A stretch of DNA of 64,000 bases from positions 1,736,001-1,800,000 of the forward strand of contig NZ_CP075184.1 of the NCBI RefSeq assembly GCF_020510705.1, given 5' to 3'. Under the pieces are notes generated by a model. That model was not told the origin of the DNA and searched no databases. It worked only from the letters and a program-made list of their open reading frames with translations. The translations under genes and the position numbers were made by a program. Numbering within the stretch: position 1 is the first letter of the stretch; each line of letters starts with the position of its first letter. This DNA comes from Acidovorax radicis. Its GTDB lineage: Bacteria; Pseudomonadota; Gammaproteobacteria; Burkholderiales; Burkholderiaceae_C. Of the stretch, positions 63,979-64,000 are shown piece after piece.

Positions 63979-64000
63979 TGATCACTCCATCGGATGGGCC

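Larger units (their letters stand above)
58880..64000. mobile_element. End of a Mu-like (transposable) prophage, apparently defective
   Basis: From about 58880 (TGTAGCCCC) to the right edge all recognisable genes are phage-like: an end-proximal small ORF, a PLP-fold enzyme, a DNA methyltransferase, a Com-like regulator, two tail or virion proteins, a broken protease/capsid gene and a small gene. Three direct repeats spaced by exactly 22 bp lie just inside the end, as expected for transposase-binding sites. The layout corresponds to the right end of phage Mu, where com-mom lies. The other end and any target duplication are outside the window. Confidence 0.75.

Overview
The window looks like a chromosomal segment of a high-GC betaproteobacterium of the family Comamonadaceae, close to Acidovorax. 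This is an inference from three things: gene order (pyrG-kdsA-eno-ftsB, dapA-bamC-MBL hydrolase, parE-parC), protein character, and an interspersed hairpin repeat of a type I associate with that family. No search was run. No tRNA, rRNA or CRISPR array was seen.

0-31 kb is mostly core genome. A leftward block carries pyrG, kdsA, a DUF1330 gene, a lower-GC lipoprotein gene, eno, ftsB and a partial gene running off the left edge. Rightward from 5.6 kb come coaBC, dut and a glycine-zipper lipoprotein. A SlyD-type isomerase lies divergent to a RoxA-type ribosomal oxygenase. Next are the leftward dapA-bamC-MBL group, a methyltransferase, an MFS transporter, parE and parC (separated by repeat DNA), a chemoreceptor, a RidA protein, comEC, and an ATP-grasp/alpha-E pair whose second gene is preceded by a duplicated copy of its own first 19 codons.

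31-40 kb holds a LysR regulator divergent to an alpha/beta-hydrolase-like protein that lacks the catalytic serine. An RND efflux operon follows (adaptor, pump, a possible 38-residue ORF, outer-membrane factor), then a succinate-semialdehyde dehydrogenase. At 40.0-41.0 kb two integron attC sites flank two small cassette genes with no integrase in view.

41.6-58.9 kb is an iron-uptake island read leftward. It has five TonB-dependent receptors, two PepSY membrane proteins and small membrane proteins (DUF3649, DUF3325 and others). Two Fur-box-like palindromes sit upstream of what appear to be two transcription units. No siderophore biosynthesis gene is visible, which suggests use of foreign siderophores.

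58.9 kb to the right edge is one end of a Mu-like, apparently damaged prophage. The end carries three repeats spaced exactly 22 bp. Next comes a module of a Com-like zinc-finger regulator, a DNA methyltransferase whose AUG lies inside an 8-bp RNA stem, and a small PLP-fold enzyme. This resembles the com-mom translational switch of phage Mu with different effector genes, and is the most interesting system in the window. The protease/capsid gene is broken and the tail module appears to be missing.
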